42,591 nt of DNA from Crocinitomicaceae bacterium (GCA_023262855.1 JALQYQ010000073.1:1-42591), one strand, 5' to 3'. Counted from the first letter of the stretch, positions 9,491 through 18,914 are shown. A program made the numbers and translations. The notes: generated by a model from the letters alone, not told the origin.

Positions 9491-10774
9491 ATGAGTACAG
9501 CACTTGGGAATCATATCCTCGTAGAGTTTATGAATTGTGACCCGCACATCATGAACGATGTGGCAGGAATTGAAAGAGACATGGTGGCTGCGGCGCAAAA
9601 AGCTGGAGCAACAGTTATCAATTCAACATTTCACCATTTTTCTCCATGGGGAGTTTCTGGTGTAGTGGTAATTCAAGAAAGTCATTTAGCAATTCATACA
9701 TGGCCAGAATATGGTTATGCTGCTGTAGATTTATTTACATGTGGTGATATGGATGCTTGGATTTCTTTTGATCATTTGAAAGAATGTTTCAAATCATTAT
9801 CTTATTCTGCAATTGAAATGAAGCGTGGTTCTGTCAATTTGTTGACTAGAAACGATTTCGACATGAGTACGATGCGCCAAAAAGCAGGCGAATGGAGAAA
9901 TCCAGAATTCTTTACCCGCAATGTTTGGTTCACTGATAAGGATGAATACCAAGCACTTTCTTTGCGTTTTACAGGTGAAGTATTCTTTGATGTTCAATCA
10001 CCATTCCAACGAGTTCGTATCATTGAATCATATAAATATGGTAAAATGTTAGCATTGGACGATATGGTTATGACAACAATTGAGGATGAATTCCATTACC
10101 ATGAAATGATTTCGCATCCAGCGATGTTTACACACGGAAATGCTAAAAATGTTTTAGTAATTGGTGGCGGCGACGGTGGAACTGTTCGTGAAATTTTACG
10201 TCATGATTCAATTGAAAAAGTAACGATGGTTGAGATTGATGGTGAAGTAATTACTGCTTGTAAAGAGCATTTACCTCAAATTGCAGCGGCATTCGATAAT
10301 CCTAAATTGGAATTGATTGTTGACGATGGAATTGCTTTTATCAAAAATGCAAAACCTGAATCATACGATTTAATCATTGTTGATGGTTCAGATCCTGTTG
10401 GTCCAGCTGAAGGTTTATTCTCTGTAGAATTCTACACAAACTGCTACAACGCTTTAACGAAAGATGGAATTCTTGTTGCACAAGGTGAATCACCAAAATT
10501 CAACGAAAAAGCTTTTGCTGAATTGAATCATACGCTTCAAGATATTTTCGGAACAAACAATGCGCCGGTTTCTTTATTCTTCGTTCCTACTTATCCAACA
10601 GGTATGTGGTCGTTCCAATATGGAATCAAAGGTGATAAACATCCTAAAACAGTTTCGAACGAATCAGTTATTGATGCCTTTGTTGACACGAAAGGATTAC
10701 GTTACTACAATTCAGACGTTCACAAAGGAAGCTTCGCAACTCCAAACTTTGTGAAAGCTCTACTTAAAAAATAA
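9491..10774 (+). CDS. Fused S-adenosylmethionine decarboxylase-spermidine synthase
   Basis: The protein has 427 residues in two parts. Residues 1-118 are a bacterial SpeH-type AdoMet decarboxylase. The predicted self-cleavage serine is Ser64 in [12 protein letters not shown], which would become the pyruvoyl cofactor, with His69 and Cys84 (DLFTCGD) as likely catalytic partners. Residues about 140-427 are a spermidine synthase (aminopropyltransferase), with GGGDGG at 225-230, the acidic VEIDGEV near 247 and [16 protein letters not shown] at 295-310. One chain would therefore make decarboxylated AdoMet and use it to aminopropylate putrescine. Each part is close to full length for its family, and the frame is continuous, so this is a true fusion. 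The next gene is an agmatinase-like enzyme that could supply putrescine. Confidence 0.93.
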   Translation: MSTALGNHILVEFMNCDPHIMNDVAGIERDMVAAAQKAGATVINSTFHHFSPWGVSGVVVIQESHLAIHTWPEYGYAAVDLFTCGDMDAWISFDHLKECFKSLSYSAIEMKRGSVNLLTRNDFDMSTMRQKAGEWRNPEFFTRNVWFTDKDEYQALSLRFTGEVFFDVQSPFQRVRIIESYKYGKMLALDDMVMTTIEDEFHYHEMISHPAMFTHGNAKNVLVIGGGDGGTVREILRHDSIEKVTMVEIDGEVITACKEHLPQIAAAFDNPKLELIVDDGIAFIKNAKPESYDLIIVDGSDPVGPAEGLFSVEFYTNCYNALTKDGILVAQGESPKFNEKAFAELNHTLQDIFGTNNAPVSLFFVPTYPTGMWSFQYGIKGDKHPKTVSNESVIDAFVDTKGLRYYNSDVHKGSFATPNFVKALLKK

Positions 10775-10790
10775 TTACCCAATTTTAAAA

Positions 10791-10835
10791 AGCCACAGGA
10801 ATACAGAAATCATCTGTGTATCTGTGGCTCTTTTT
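10791..10835 (+). terminator. Intrinsic terminator after the speHE fusion
   Basis: AGCCACAG (10791-10798) pairs with CTGTGGCT (10822-10829). An inner ATACAGA/TCTGTGTAT pairing with a small bulge extends the stem, and CTTTTT follows. It lies only 18 bases before the agmatinase ATG, so it could partly separate or attenuate expression of the two genes. Confidence 0.8.
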
Positions 10836-10852
10836 ATTAAATCAACTTTCAT

Positions 10853-11899
10853 ATGTCATTCGATCCAAACGGTGTTGGTATTGCCAACGGAAATTTATTC
10901 GGTTTTCCAGTAACAGAACAAGAAGCTGATATTGTAATGATTCCAATTCCATGGGATGCAACTGCTTCATACGGAAAAGGAACAAGTGATGGTCCACAAG
11001 CAATTTTGGACGCTTCAACGCAATTGGATTTCTACCACCCGAAATTGGAGAATGCGTATCAGACGAAAATCTATTTAACTCCAATCTCTCAAGAATGGAA
11101 AGAAATCAATACAAAACTTTGCATAGAAGGTGTTGAATACATTGACTTTCTTGAAAATGGTGGGAAATTAGAAGAAAATGTTGCATTTCAGGAAACGGTA
11201 AATTCAATCGCTGAAGCACAAAACGCCTTGAAAGAAAATCTGAAACAACGTGCAACAGATTTAATAGCTCAAGGAAAACTAGTTGGTGTTTTAGGTGGTG
11301 AGCACTCTACTCCACTTGGATTAATTGAAGCGATTGATGCAAAAGGTGAAGCTTTTGGAATTTTACAAATCGATGCGCATGCTGATTTGCGTGATGCGTA
11401 TGAAGGCTTCAATCAGTCACACGCGAGCATCATGTTTAATTGTTTGAAAAATTGTTCCAACTTGACAAAATTGGTGCAAGTTGGAATACGTGATATTGCT
11501 CAATCGGAAGTAGATCTAATTAATACTAGTAACGGACGTGTTAGCACCTATTTCGATTGGAATTTAAAAGAAGGTCAATTTAATGGTGAAACTTGGAATG
11601 CTCAAGTTGATCGTATTATTGCTGATTTACCTTCGAACGTCTACATTTCATTTGATATTGATGGTTTATCTCCTGAATTATGTCCAAATACAGGAACTCC
11701 AGTAGCAGGTGGATTCAAATTAGAAGAAGTAAATTACCTCTTGTTTAAATTGGTAGAATCTGGTCGAAAAGTTGTCGGATTTGATTTAAACGAAGTTGCT
11801 CCTGGAAAAGATGATGATTGGGATGCAAATGTTGGTGCGAGAGCTTTATGGAATTTAATTTGTGCAGTAGAGAAAAACAGAAGACTTCATACTGCTTAA
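10853..11899 (+). CDS. Agmatinase-like ureohydrolase (arginase family)
   Basis: The 348-residue protein carries the ureohydrolase metal-site motifs: GGEHS (His151), DAHAD (Asp174, His176, Asp178) and SFDIDGLSPELCPNTGTP (Asp268, Asp270). These bind the two Mn ions that activate water to attack a guanidinium group. Position after the AdoMet decarboxylase-spermidine synthase fusion favours agmatinase, which converts agmatine to putrescine and urea. The family also contains arginase, formiminoglutamase and guanidinobutyrase, and motifs alone do not separate them. At about 350 residues it is longer than the ~300 of typical SpeB; the extra length is mainly an insert at about 80-140. The ATG at 10853 is the only sensible start. 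No arginine decarboxylase gene is in view. Confidence 0.85.
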   Translation: MSFDPNGVGIANGNLFGFPVTEQEADIVMIPIPWDATASYGKGTSDGPQAILDASTQLDFYHPKLENAYQTKIYLTPISQEWKEINTKLCIEGVEYIDFLENGGKLEENVAFQETVNSIAEAQNALKENLKQRATDLIAQGKLVGVLGGEHSTPLGLIEAIDAKGEAFGILQIDAHADLRDAYEGFNQSHASIMFNCLKNCSNLTKLVQVGIRDIAQSEVDLINTSNGRVSTYFDWNLKEGQFNGETWNAQVDRIIADLPSNVYISFDIDGLSPELCPNTGTPVAGGFKLEEVNYLLFKLVESGRKVVGFDLNEVAPGKDDDWDANVGARALWNLICAVEKNRRLHTA

Positions 11900-11963
11900 A
11901 CTTTTCTGCAAAATTCAGTGAACATAAATCATTTGTGTATATTCGTTTTATAATTGCAACGAA

Positions 11964-12479
11964 ATGATTCGAAACATCAATTTGTCATTCTTGTGGATAT
12001 TTTTAGGATTGTTGATTTTCAGCACCTATAAATTACTATTTACAGCAAGCATTTATCCTTATTCTTTGCTTTTGATTGGAACGCTTTTGGCAATTGGGAT
12101 GTTTCTTTCCTTGTACCGTATTAAAACTAGACACACACGATTATACAGCATCTTTTCTATATTGGGAATTGCCAATTGTGCATTAATATGTATTGACTAT
12201 TTCAATGCAGATGTCTTGAAATTAACTTGGAATTATTCTTTCGCGCTTTTCTTCCTACTCATTTTCTATGGATTCATTGATCGCATTCAACACTTCAAAA
12301 ATGCATTAGCGCTACCTACCCTATTTCTATATTACATCACAGGAGGATTAATTTTCATTGCGTTAGCGTTCAAACTTGAACAACAATTCGTACACCAAAC
12401 GATTACTTATTTGTTTCTTGCTTGTACAATTTCTTTTTCCATTGCTTCATTGATGAATTTAAAAGCAACGAATCAATAA
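11964..12479 (+). CDS. Multi-pass membrane protein of unknown function
   Basis: The 171-residue protein is almost wholly hydrophobic, with five or six membrane segments (about 8-27, 34-50, 61-78, 90-107, 117-135 and 145-165). Short charged loops such as RIKTRHTR and DRIQHFK separate them. I recognise no catalytic or binding motif. The gene follows the ureohydrolase by 64 bases and ends convergently with the NlpC/P60 gene, overlapping it by seven bases, so no terminator separates the two. It could be a small transporter-like or stress-related membrane protein, but this is not supported further. Confidence 0.7.
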   Translation: MIRNINLSFLWIFLGLLIFSTYKLLFTASIYPYSLLLIGTLLAIGMFLSLYRIKTRHTRLYSIFSILGIANCALICIDYFNADVLKLTWNYSFALFFLLIFYGFIDRIQHFKNALALPTLFLYYITGGLIFIALAFKLEQQFVHQTITYLFLACTISFSIASLMNLKATNQ

Positions 12480-13372
12480 ACGTAGGTTCCAAATCCATAC
12501 AAGCGTTTCAACCAATAATCTGATTTTTCAATTTCTGTTATTACGACTCCCTTCGAAGAACTTGCGTGAATCATAACGAGTGGTTTTCCTTTTTCAGAAA
12601 TGATCATTCCAACATGTGAAATCCCTGAGCCATTGTCAAAGAAAACTAAATCACCCATCATCACATTCTTTTCTTTTAATTGACGCGATGAAGCGTATTG
12701 GTCAATTGCTCTTCGTGGAAGTTCTTTCTTAAAGTTTTTCATCACGTAACTTGTGAATCCGGAACAATCAAAACCACTTGGTTCATTTCCAGCCCAAACA
12801 TAAGGCGTTCCAATAAATTTCTTTGCATACTCAACAATTGCCAAACGTTCTTTCGCATACATATCTAATGCAGCCTCTGAATTGGTTGTTGCATAATCTG
12901 TAGAATTCGCATTCGGGTATTCTAAATCTGGGATTTCATCAAAAAGTCCAGCCATTGCCTTTTGCAAATGCTCAAATTCTTCCTTTTGGTTTCTTCGCTT
13001 TAAATCTTCAGCCCAAGCGATTAAATCATGTTTCAAAAATGAAATTTCATACATGTGTGCATTGAAGACTTTTTTACCGTCACTTGATTTTTTAATTTCT
13101 TGAAACAATTTTGAAGCATCATCTAAGGCATTCGGATGGTTAATCAACCAATGCTCATTTTGACTCAACTGAAATAAACTTAGTGCTTTATAGAACTTTG
13201 GAATTTGCGACCAATCATAATCAGGAATATCTAACAAACGATTCGCTTTTCGATAAACCATTTTATAATGATTCTGTGCATAGAGCATTTCCAACTTATC
13301 AAATTCTGGAACTTGAGCTTTCGCAAACGAAGCAAATCCAATCACCATCAAAAATCCAATCAAAAACTTCAT
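12473..13372 (-). CDS. Secreted NlpC/P60 family cell-wall hydrolase
   Basis: The 299-residue protein has a signal peptide (1-19, cut near AKA|Q). An N-terminal helical region (about 21-165) of unknown role follows, then a C40 peptidase domain at about 175-299. The catalytic Cys203 is in GFDCSGF, His253 in ISHVGMI and the third polar residue is His269 in MIHASS. GTPYVWAGNEPSGFDCSG is the classic entry to the fold. Such enzymes cut the D-Glu-diamino acid bond in peptidoglycan stem peptides, in the periplasm or at the cell surface. It is transcribed alone. Its substrate cannot be read from sequence, and the helical N-terminal region may target it or hold it inactive. Confidence 0.92.
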   Translation of the reverse strand: MKFLIGFLMVIGFASFAKAQVPEFDKLEMLYAQNHYKMVYRKANRLLDIPDYDWSQIPKFYKALSLFQLSQNEHWLINHPNALDDASKLFQEIKKSSDGKKVFNAHMYEISFLKHDLIAWAEDLKRRNQKEEFEHLQKAMAGLFDEIPDLEYPNANSTDYATTNSEAALDMYAKERLAIVEYAKKFIGTPYVWAGNEPSGFDCSGFTSYVMKNFKKELPRRAIDQYASSRQLKEKNVMMGDLVFFDNGSGISHVGMIISEKGKPLVMIHASSSKGVVITEIEKSDYWLKRLYGFGTYVY

Positions 13373-13562
13373 GCACAGTAACTTTAGTATACGAAATAAC
13401 GAATTAATCCAATTTCAATTCGCCTCTCTCTATTTTTCATTCAACATCCATTTGTTTATTGATAAAAAACGCTTGTTAACATTTTTTTTAAAACCGCTCT
13501 TCACTTTTTGTACCAAATCGTCGTTATTTGAATTACATTAGTAATCTACATTAAAACAGACT

Positions 13563-15161
13563 ATGACAAAAGTATTCTCCTTCGTGTTTATCACAATCTT
13601 AAGCGTAAGCGCTTTCGCACAAACTGATCCAAACAAAGTTGCAACAACTCAAAAATTTGATGAAGTATTAACCTACGTGTCACGCATGTATGTTGACACC
13701 GTAAACAGCGATCAATTAACAGATGCTGCAATCATTGCCTTATTGGAAAAATTGGATCCGCATTCAACCTACATTAGTAAAGAAGAAGTTGCTGAAGCAA
13801 ACTCGTCGATCAATGGAAGTTTTGTTGGAATTGGAATTCGTTTTCAAATCTTGAAAGATACATTAATGGTTGTTGCTACTATTCCAGGTGGACCATCGGA
13901 AAAATTAGGAATTCTACCAGGAGATAAAATCACGAAGATTGAAAATCAAAATGTTGCTGGAATTGGCTTGAAAAATGCACAAGTGAAAGAACGTTTATTG
14001 GGAGAACTTGGAACCAAAGTGAAAATTGAGATTCAACGTAAAAACGCTAAAAAACCAATGGATTTTGTGATTACTCGTGATAACATTCCATTAAATTCTG
14101 TTGATGCGTATTATATGTTAACACCTGAAATTGGCTACATTAAATTAAGTAGTTTCTCAAGAAGTTCTTCTGAAGAAATTCAAAAAAACATCAAAGAATT
14201 AAAAGCGAAAGGAATGAAACACTTAGTTTTTGATCTTCAAGGAAACGGTGGTGGATTATTAGACGCAGCTCAAAAAATTGCAGATGAATTTTTATCAGAT
14301 GATAAATTGATTGTTTATTCAGAAGGCCGTGCTCAACCAAGAAGTAATTTGAAAGCTTATAAAAAAGGATTATGGGAAGAGGGTAAATTGGTGATTTTAA
14401 CCGATGAATATTCAGCTTCAGCGAGTGAAATTCTTTCTGGTTCCATTCAAGATTGGGATCGTGGATTAATAGTAGGAAGAAGAACATACGGAAAAGGATT
14501 GGTTCAACGTCCAATCGATTTAACAGATGGATCTCAAATGCGCTTGACTATCGCTCGTTATTATACTCCTTCTGGACGTTGTGTTCAAAAACCTTATGAC
14601 GATATCGATGATTACCGAAATGATTTGAACAACCGCTATAAAAATGGAGAATTCACAAACATGGATTCGATTCATTTGGCTGATTCATTGAAATATACAA
14701 CGTTAGCAACAAAAAGAACTGTTTACGGTGGTGGCGGAATCATGCCAGACATTTTTGTTCCTTTAGATACAACTGAAATTACTGATTACTACAAAGATTT
14801 GATTCAAAATGGTCACATCAATAGTTTCTCGTTAGAATATGTCGATAAACACAGAGATGAATTATTGGTTCAATACCCAACATTTGATAGTTACTTAAAA
14901 GGATTTACAGTTGACAAAAAGTTGATGGATGAGTTCTTTAAATTTGTTGAAAAAGAAGACAAAGAACTGAAATTCAATGAGGAACAATACAAAACAAGTG
15001 AAAACCTGTTGAAATTGCGTTTGAAATCCATTCTTGCGCAAGACATTTGGGGTTACAACGAGTTTTATCAAGTTTATAATCAATCAAATGAAATCGTTTT
15101 ACGTGCAGTAAAAGCAATCGAAAACGGAGAATATGAAAAAGCAAATCTGTCTAAAAAGTAA
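13563..15161 (+). CDS. S41 family C-terminal processing protease (CtpA/Prc-like)
   Basis: The 532-residue protein has a signal peptide (1-20, ending SAFAQ). A short helical region and a PDZ domain (about 75-172, with GIGIRF and GILPGDKITKI) precede the protease core. The Ser-Lys dyad is Ser286 in YSASASEILSGS and Lys311 in RRTYGKGLVQ, with the usual 25-residue separation. LVFDLQGNGGG lies at 221-231. It is predicted to act in the periplasm on the C-termini of envelope proteins. The C-terminal 150 residues contain charged helices common in Bacteroidota CTPs. It precedes a DUF1573 lipoprotein by 28 bases. Confidence 0.95.
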   Translation: MTKVFSFVFITILSVSAFAQTDPNKVATTQKFDEVLTYVSRMYVDTVNSDQLTDAAIIALLEKLDPHSTYISKEEVAEANSSINGSFVGIGIRFQILKDTLMVVATIPGGPSEKLGILPGDKITKIENQNVAGIGLKNAQVKERLLGELGTKVKIEIQRKNAKKPMDFVITRDNIPLNSVDAYYMLTPEIGYIKLSSFSRSSSEEIQKNIKELKAKGMKHLVFDLQGNGGGLLDAAQKIADEFLSDDKLIVYSEGRAQPRSNLKAYKKGLWEEGKLVILTDEYSASASEILSGSIQDWDRGLIVGRRTYGKGLVQRPIDLTDGSQMRLTIARYYTPSGRCVQKPYDDIDDYRNDLNNRYKNGEFTNMDSIHLADSLKYTTLATKRTVYGGGGIMPDIFVPLDTTEITDYYKDLIQNGHINSFSLEYVDKHRDELLVQYPTFDSYLKGFTVDKKLMDEFFKFVEKEDKELKFNEEQYKTSENLLKLRLKSILAQDIWGYNEFYQVYNQSNEIVLRAVKAIENGEYEKANLSKK

Positions 15162-15165
15162 TTTA

Positions 15166-15173
15166 TATTTTTG
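15166..15173 (+). promoter_or_regulatory. Possible -7 promoter box for the DUF1573 lipoprotein
   Basis: TATTTTTG fits TAnnTTTG and lies 16 bases before the chosen ATG, just after the protease stop. No clear TTG -33 element sits at normal spacing, so this is tentative. The gene could instead be read through from the protease. Confidence 0.35.
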
Positions 15174-15189
15174 CAAAAAAAGTGATTTT

Positions 15190-15684
15190 ATGAAGTACCT
15201 ATTTATTGTAAGTTTAAGTGTTCTAGGATTAGCTGCTTGTTCTGAATCGAACGAAGCAAAAGGTGGTGAAGTAGTTTCTACACTAGCTGCAGATGGAAAT
15301 AATGAAGCAGAAATTCAGAAATCATTAAAAGAAATTGAAGCTGAAGAAAAAGAACATGCGGCATCAACAACTACAATGAGTTTTGACAAAACAACAATCG
15401 ATTTCGGAAAAATCAAAGAAGATTCTGAAAACAAGGCTTCTTTTGTTGTTACCAATACTGGTAAGTCTCCATTGATTATTAAAAAAGTGGATGTAAGTTG
15501 TGGTTGTACAACAGCTCAAAAACCTGAAAAACCAATTTTACCAGGAAAATCGGATAAAATTGAAATTGTGTTCCACCCGAAAATTGGACAATTAGACGAT
15601 CAACAAAAAACGGTTTCAGTAACGGCAAATACCGATCCTGAAGTTGAGGTTCTAAACATCAAAGCCTTTGTAACGAAAAAATAA
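15190..15684 (+). CDS. DUF1573 lipoprotein
   Basis: I start this at the ATG at 15190 (MKYLFIVSLSVLGLAACSES, 164 residues), because that gives a perfect lipoprotein signal (LAAC). An in-frame ATG at 15133 would overlap the protease gene and hide the signal. Residues about 62-164 are the DUF1573 Ig-like fold: FDKTTIDFGKI, the linking strand FVVTNTGKSPLIIKKV, and the signature VSCGCTTAQKP. The family is abundant in Bacteroidota, resembles ASPM/SPD-2/Hydin domains and has no settled biochemical role; it is usually taken as a structural or binding domain in the envelope. A strong terminator follows. Confidence 0.88.
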   Translation: MKYLFIVSLSVLGLAACSESNEAKGGEVVSTLAADGNNEAEIQKSLKEIEAEEKEHAASTTTMSFDKTTIDFGKIKEDSENKASFVVTNTGKSPLIIKKVDVSCGCTTAQKPEKPILPGKSDKIEIVFHPKIGQLDDQQKTVSVTANTDPEVEVLNIKAFVTKK

Positions 15685-15698
15685 TTTTGATATCAATG

Positions 15699-15735
15699 AA
15701 AAAGGGAGAAGTTTAAACTTCTCCCTTTTTTTTAT
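15699..15735. terminator. Bidirectional intrinsic terminator
   Basis: A near-perfect hairpin of about 16 base pairs (GGGAGAAGTTT/AAACTTCTCCC core) is flanked by A-runs on the left and T-runs on the right. It therefore works in both directions, between the DUF1573 gene and the convergent DUF4834 gene. Its right end touches the last codons of the latter. Confidence 0.92.
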
Positions 15736-16013
15736 TCTTTTACTTCTTCGTAATCCACATCTTCGATATCCATGTATTCCGATTGCGCCTTTTTCTTTTT
15801 TGAACCTCCGAGAATACTCATCTTTCCAAATGATTTTATTTTTTGAGAACGTTCTTGTTCAAATTTTCGCTGTCGTTCATTCATGGCTCGCTCCTCCTCC
15901 ATGTTTCTTTTCGCAATCATTAATTGCCCCAGAAAACGCAATGCTACAATCGCACCAATGATGATGAGAATTGTTCGAATAAAACCTGTAACGCTTGCTT
16001 CAACAACAACCAT
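15732..16013 (-). CDS. DUF4834 family small membrane protein
   Basis: The 93-residue protein has one N-terminal membrane helix (about 10-32, IRTILIIIGAIVALRFLGQLM). A charged, probably coiled helix (35-62) follows, then a Lys-rich stretch and an acidic C-terminus ending DVDYEEVKE. This layout and the YEEV-type end match DUF4834 proteins, which I know as short Flavobacteria-type membrane proteins without a defined role. It begins five bases after the carB stop, so it is the distal gene of the carB operon, and the shared terminator closes it. A functional link to pyrimidine or arginine synthesis is not shown by the sequence. Confidence 0.75.
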   Translation of the reverse strand: MVVVEASVTGFIRTILIIIGAIVALRFLGQLMIAKRNMEEERAMNERQRKFEQERSQKIKSFGKMSILGGSKKKKAQSEYMDIEDVDYEEVKE

Positions 16014-16018
16014 TTGTC

Positions 16019-18835
16019 TTATCTAGATAAGTGCATGTTTCGTTCTGAATAAACTTTTGTAAAGAAAGGATCTTTCAAATTCTTAATAAAACGAATTGCC
16101 TCACCAGTAGATTTCATTTCTGGACCCAATTCTTTTTTAACATCTGGGAATTTCTCATAGGAGAAAACTGGAATTTTAATCGCATATCCTTCCTTTCGCG
16201 GTTGGAAATTGAAATCAGTTACCTTCTTCTCACCCAACATTACTTTCGTTGCATAATTCACATATGGTTCGTCATACGCTTTTGCAATAAAAGGAACAGT
16301 TCTAGATGCACGAGGATTGGCTTCAATCACATAAACTTTATCATCTTTAATAGCGAACTGAATATTGATCAATCCAACTGTTTTCAAAGCAACAGCAATT
16401 TTCTTTGTGATATCTTCAATTTGCTGCATTACGAAATCTCCTAAATTGTATGGAGGTAAAACAGCGTATGAATCTCCTGAGTGAATTCCAGCTGGCTCAA
16501 TGTGTTGCATGATACCAATGATGTAAACGTTTTCTCCATCGCAAATAGCATCTGCTTCTGCTTCAATTGCACCACCTAAGAAATGATCTAACAAAATTTG
16601 GTTATTCCCCATTTCATTGATAATATCAACAACATGGTGTTCCAATTCTTCTTTGTTAATAACGATTTTCATTTTTTGTCCACCCAAAACGTAGGAAGGA
16701 CGTACCAATAACGGGAATCCTAATTCATCTGACAATTCGATTGCTTGTTCAGCGCTTTCAACAATGCCATATTTCGGGAATGGAATGTTGTTCTCTTCCA
16801 AAACTTTAGAGAAACGTCCTCTGTCTTCAGCTAAATCCAAGGCTTCGAAACTTGTACCAAGAATTTTAATTCCGTAACGGTCTAATTTCTCAGCGAGTTT
16901 CAAAGCCGTTTGACCACCAAGTTGCACAATAACACCTTCCGGTTTTTCATGCATAATGATGTCGTAAATGTGTTCCCAGAAAACTGGTTCAAAGTATAAT
17001 TTATCTGCTGTATCGAAATCTGTTGAAACCGTCTCAGGATTACAATTGATCATGATTGTTTCGTAACCACATTCTTTCGCTGCTAAAACTCCGTGAACAC
17101 ATGAGTAATCAAATTCAATTCCTTGTCCAATACGATTTGGTCCAGAACCTAAAACAACAACTTTTTTCTTATCCGTTACTGGACTTTCATTTTCGTATTC
17201 AAACGTAGAGTAATAATAAGGTGTTTGTGCTTCGAACTCTGCCGCACACGTATCAACCAATTTATAAACTCGGTTAATTGCAAACTCTTGACGTTTTTTA
17301 TACACTTCGGATTCAAGACATCTCACTAAATGCGCAATTTGTCTATCTGCGTAACCTTTTTGTTTTGCCTCAAACAATAATTCTTTCGGAAGATTTTCCA
17401 AATGGAATTTTTCAATTTTGCGTTCTAATTTGATTAATTCCTCAATTTGTTTCAAGAACCAAATATCAATTTTTGTTTTCTCAACAATTTTCTTGAAAGG
17501 AATACCCAATTTAATCGCATCATAAATGTGGAACAAACGGTTCCAACTTGCGAATTCTAAACTGTGTAAAATTTCATCTTGATTCGTTAATTCACGTCCG
17601 TCAGCTCCTAAACCATTTCGATTAATCTCTAATGATTGACATGCTTTTTGCAACGCTTCTTGGAATGAACGTCCAATTCCCATCACCTCACCAACTGATT
17701 TCATTTGAAGTCCTAAGCGACGATCTGTTCCGGGGAATTTATTAAAGTTCCAACGTGGTATTTTTACGATTACATAATCTAACGTAGGTTCAAATAATGC
17801 CGAAGTTGTTTTTGTAATTTGATTATCTAATTCATCTAAATGATATCCGATTGCCAATTTCGAAGCGATTTTAGCGATTGGATACCCTGTTGCTTTCGAT
17901 GCCAATGCTGAAGAACGAGAAACTCGTGGGTTGATTTCAATTGCAATGATATCTTCAGCATCATCCGGAGAAACAGCAAACTGAACGTTACATCCACCCG
18001 CAAAATTCCCGATTGAACGCATCATTTTGATGGCCATATCACGCATTTTTTGGAATGTTGTATCCGATAATGTCATTGCCGGAGCCACGGTAATTGAATC
18101 TCCTGTGTGAATTCCCATTGGATCAAAATTCTCAATCGAACAGATAATTACCACATTGTCATTCGCATCACGCAATAACTCCAACTCAAATTCTTTCCAA
18201 CCCAACAAGGCTTTATCAATCATTACCTCGTGAATCGGTGACAATTGCAAACCTCTTTCTAATAAACTATCGAATTCTTTTGGATCATGAACAACTGATG
18301 CTCCTGCTCCACCTAAGGTGAAAGATGCACGAATACACAATGGGAAACCAAATTCTTGAGCAACTTCTTTTCCTTCTAAGAATGATTTTGCAGTTGCTTG
18401 TGGTGCCATTGGAATACCAATTTTTAACATCAACTCACGGAATTCCTCACGGTTTTCTGTGATTTCAATTGCTTTGATGTCCACACCAATAATTCGAACT
18501 CCGTGTTCTTCCCAAATGCCCATTTCATCACATTTGATACACAAGTTCAATGCGGTTTGTCCTCCCATCGTTGGAAGTACAGCATCAATCTTATGTTTTT
18601 TAAGGATTTCAACAATGCTTTCTGGTTCAAGTGGCTGCAAATAAACGTTATCAGCAACAACTTTATCAGTCATGATGGTTGCAGGATTTGAATTGATTAA
18701 TGTTACTTCAATTCCTTCTTCACGTAATGATCTTGCTGCTTGAGATCCGGAGTAGTCAAATTCACATGCTTGACCGATTACAATTGGTCCACTTCCGATA
18801 ATTAAAATGGACTTGATAGAGGTGTCTTTTGGCAT
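16019..18835 (-). CDS. carB: Carbamoyl-phosphate synthase large subunit
   Basis: The 938-residue protein makes carbamoyl phosphate from bicarbonate, ammonia (delivered by the small subunit) and two ATP, for arginine and pyrimidine synthesis. It shows the duplicated structure: an N-terminal synthetase half (IIGSGPIVIGQACEFDYSG at 12-30; FTLGGAGASV near 170), a linker, and a second half starting VLGSGPNRIGQGIEFDYS near 553 with a second ATP-grasp (YVLGGQKMKIV). It stops at about 938, where E. coli CarB (about 1073) continues into the MGS-like allosteric domain. That domain is absent here. I recall shorter CarB proteins as common in Flavobacteria. The frame is intact, so this is not a frameshift. 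carA is not in the window. Confidence 0.96.
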   Translation of the reverse strand: MPKDTSIKSILIIGSGPIVIGQACEFDYSGSQAARSLREEGIEVTLINSNPATIMTDKVVADNVYLQPLEPESIVEILKKHKIDAVLPTMGGQTALNLCIKCDEMGIWEEHGVRIIGVDIKAIEITENREEFRELMLKIGIPMAPQATAKSFLEGKEVAQEFGFPLCIRASFTLGGAGASVVHDPKEFDSLLERGLQLSPIHEVMIDKALLGWKEFELELLRDANDNVVIICSIENFDPMGIHTGDSITVAPAMTLSDTTFQKMRDMAIKMMRSIGNFAGGCNVQFAVSPDDAEDIIAIEINPRVSRSSALASKATGYPIAKIASKLAIGYHLDELDNQITKTTSALFEPTLDYVIVKIPRWNFNKFPGTDRRLGLQMKSVGEVMGIGRSFQEALQKACQSLEINRNGLGADGRELTNQDEILHSLEFASWNRLFHIYDAIKLGIPFKKIVEKTKIDIWFLKQIEELIKLERKIEKFHLENLPKELLFEAKQKGYADRQIAHLVRCLESEVYKKRQEFAINRVYKLVDTCAAEFEAQTPYYYSTFEYENESPVTDKKKVVVLGSGPNRIGQGIEFDYSCVHGVLAAKECGYETIMINCNPETVSTDFDTADKLYFEPVFWEHIYDIIMHEKPEGVIVQLGGQTALKLAEKLDRYGIKILGTSFEALDLAEDRGRFSKVLEENNIPFPKYGIVESAEQAIELSDELGFPLLVRPSYVLGGQKMKIVINKEELEHHVVDIINEMGNNQILLDHFLGGAIEAEADAICDGENVYIIGIMQHIEPAGIHSGDSYAVLPPYNLGDFVMQQIEDITKKIAVALKTVGLINIQFAIKDDKVYVIEANPRASRTVPFIAKAYDEPYVNYATKVMLGEKKVTDFNFQPRKEGYAIKIPVFSYEKFPDVKKELGPEMKSTGEAIRFIKNLKDPFFTKVYSERNMHLSR

Positions 18836-18883
18836 CTTCTGCTTTTGATTTTCAATTTTGAATACTATTCAACAAATTGAGCG

Positions 18884-18914
18884 CAAATTTAACCCAAAAA
18901 GTTCAACTTCCCAA
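18884..18914 (-). promoter_or_regulatory. Promoter of carB
   Basis: On the minus strand, TAAATTTG (plus 18884-18891) fits TAnnTTTG. A TTG (plus 18912-18914) lies 20 bases upstream, which is the usual Bacteroidota spacing. Transcription would start near 18878, about 43 bases before the ATG. Confidence 0.65.

Noticed and set aside
15133..15189. Longer start for the DUF1573 protein
   Set aside because: It would overlap the protease and push the lipoprotein signal 19 residues inside.
16019..18835. Frameshift or truncation of carB
   Set aside because: The frame ends cleanly at the family-typical short length, and a separate gene begins five bases later.
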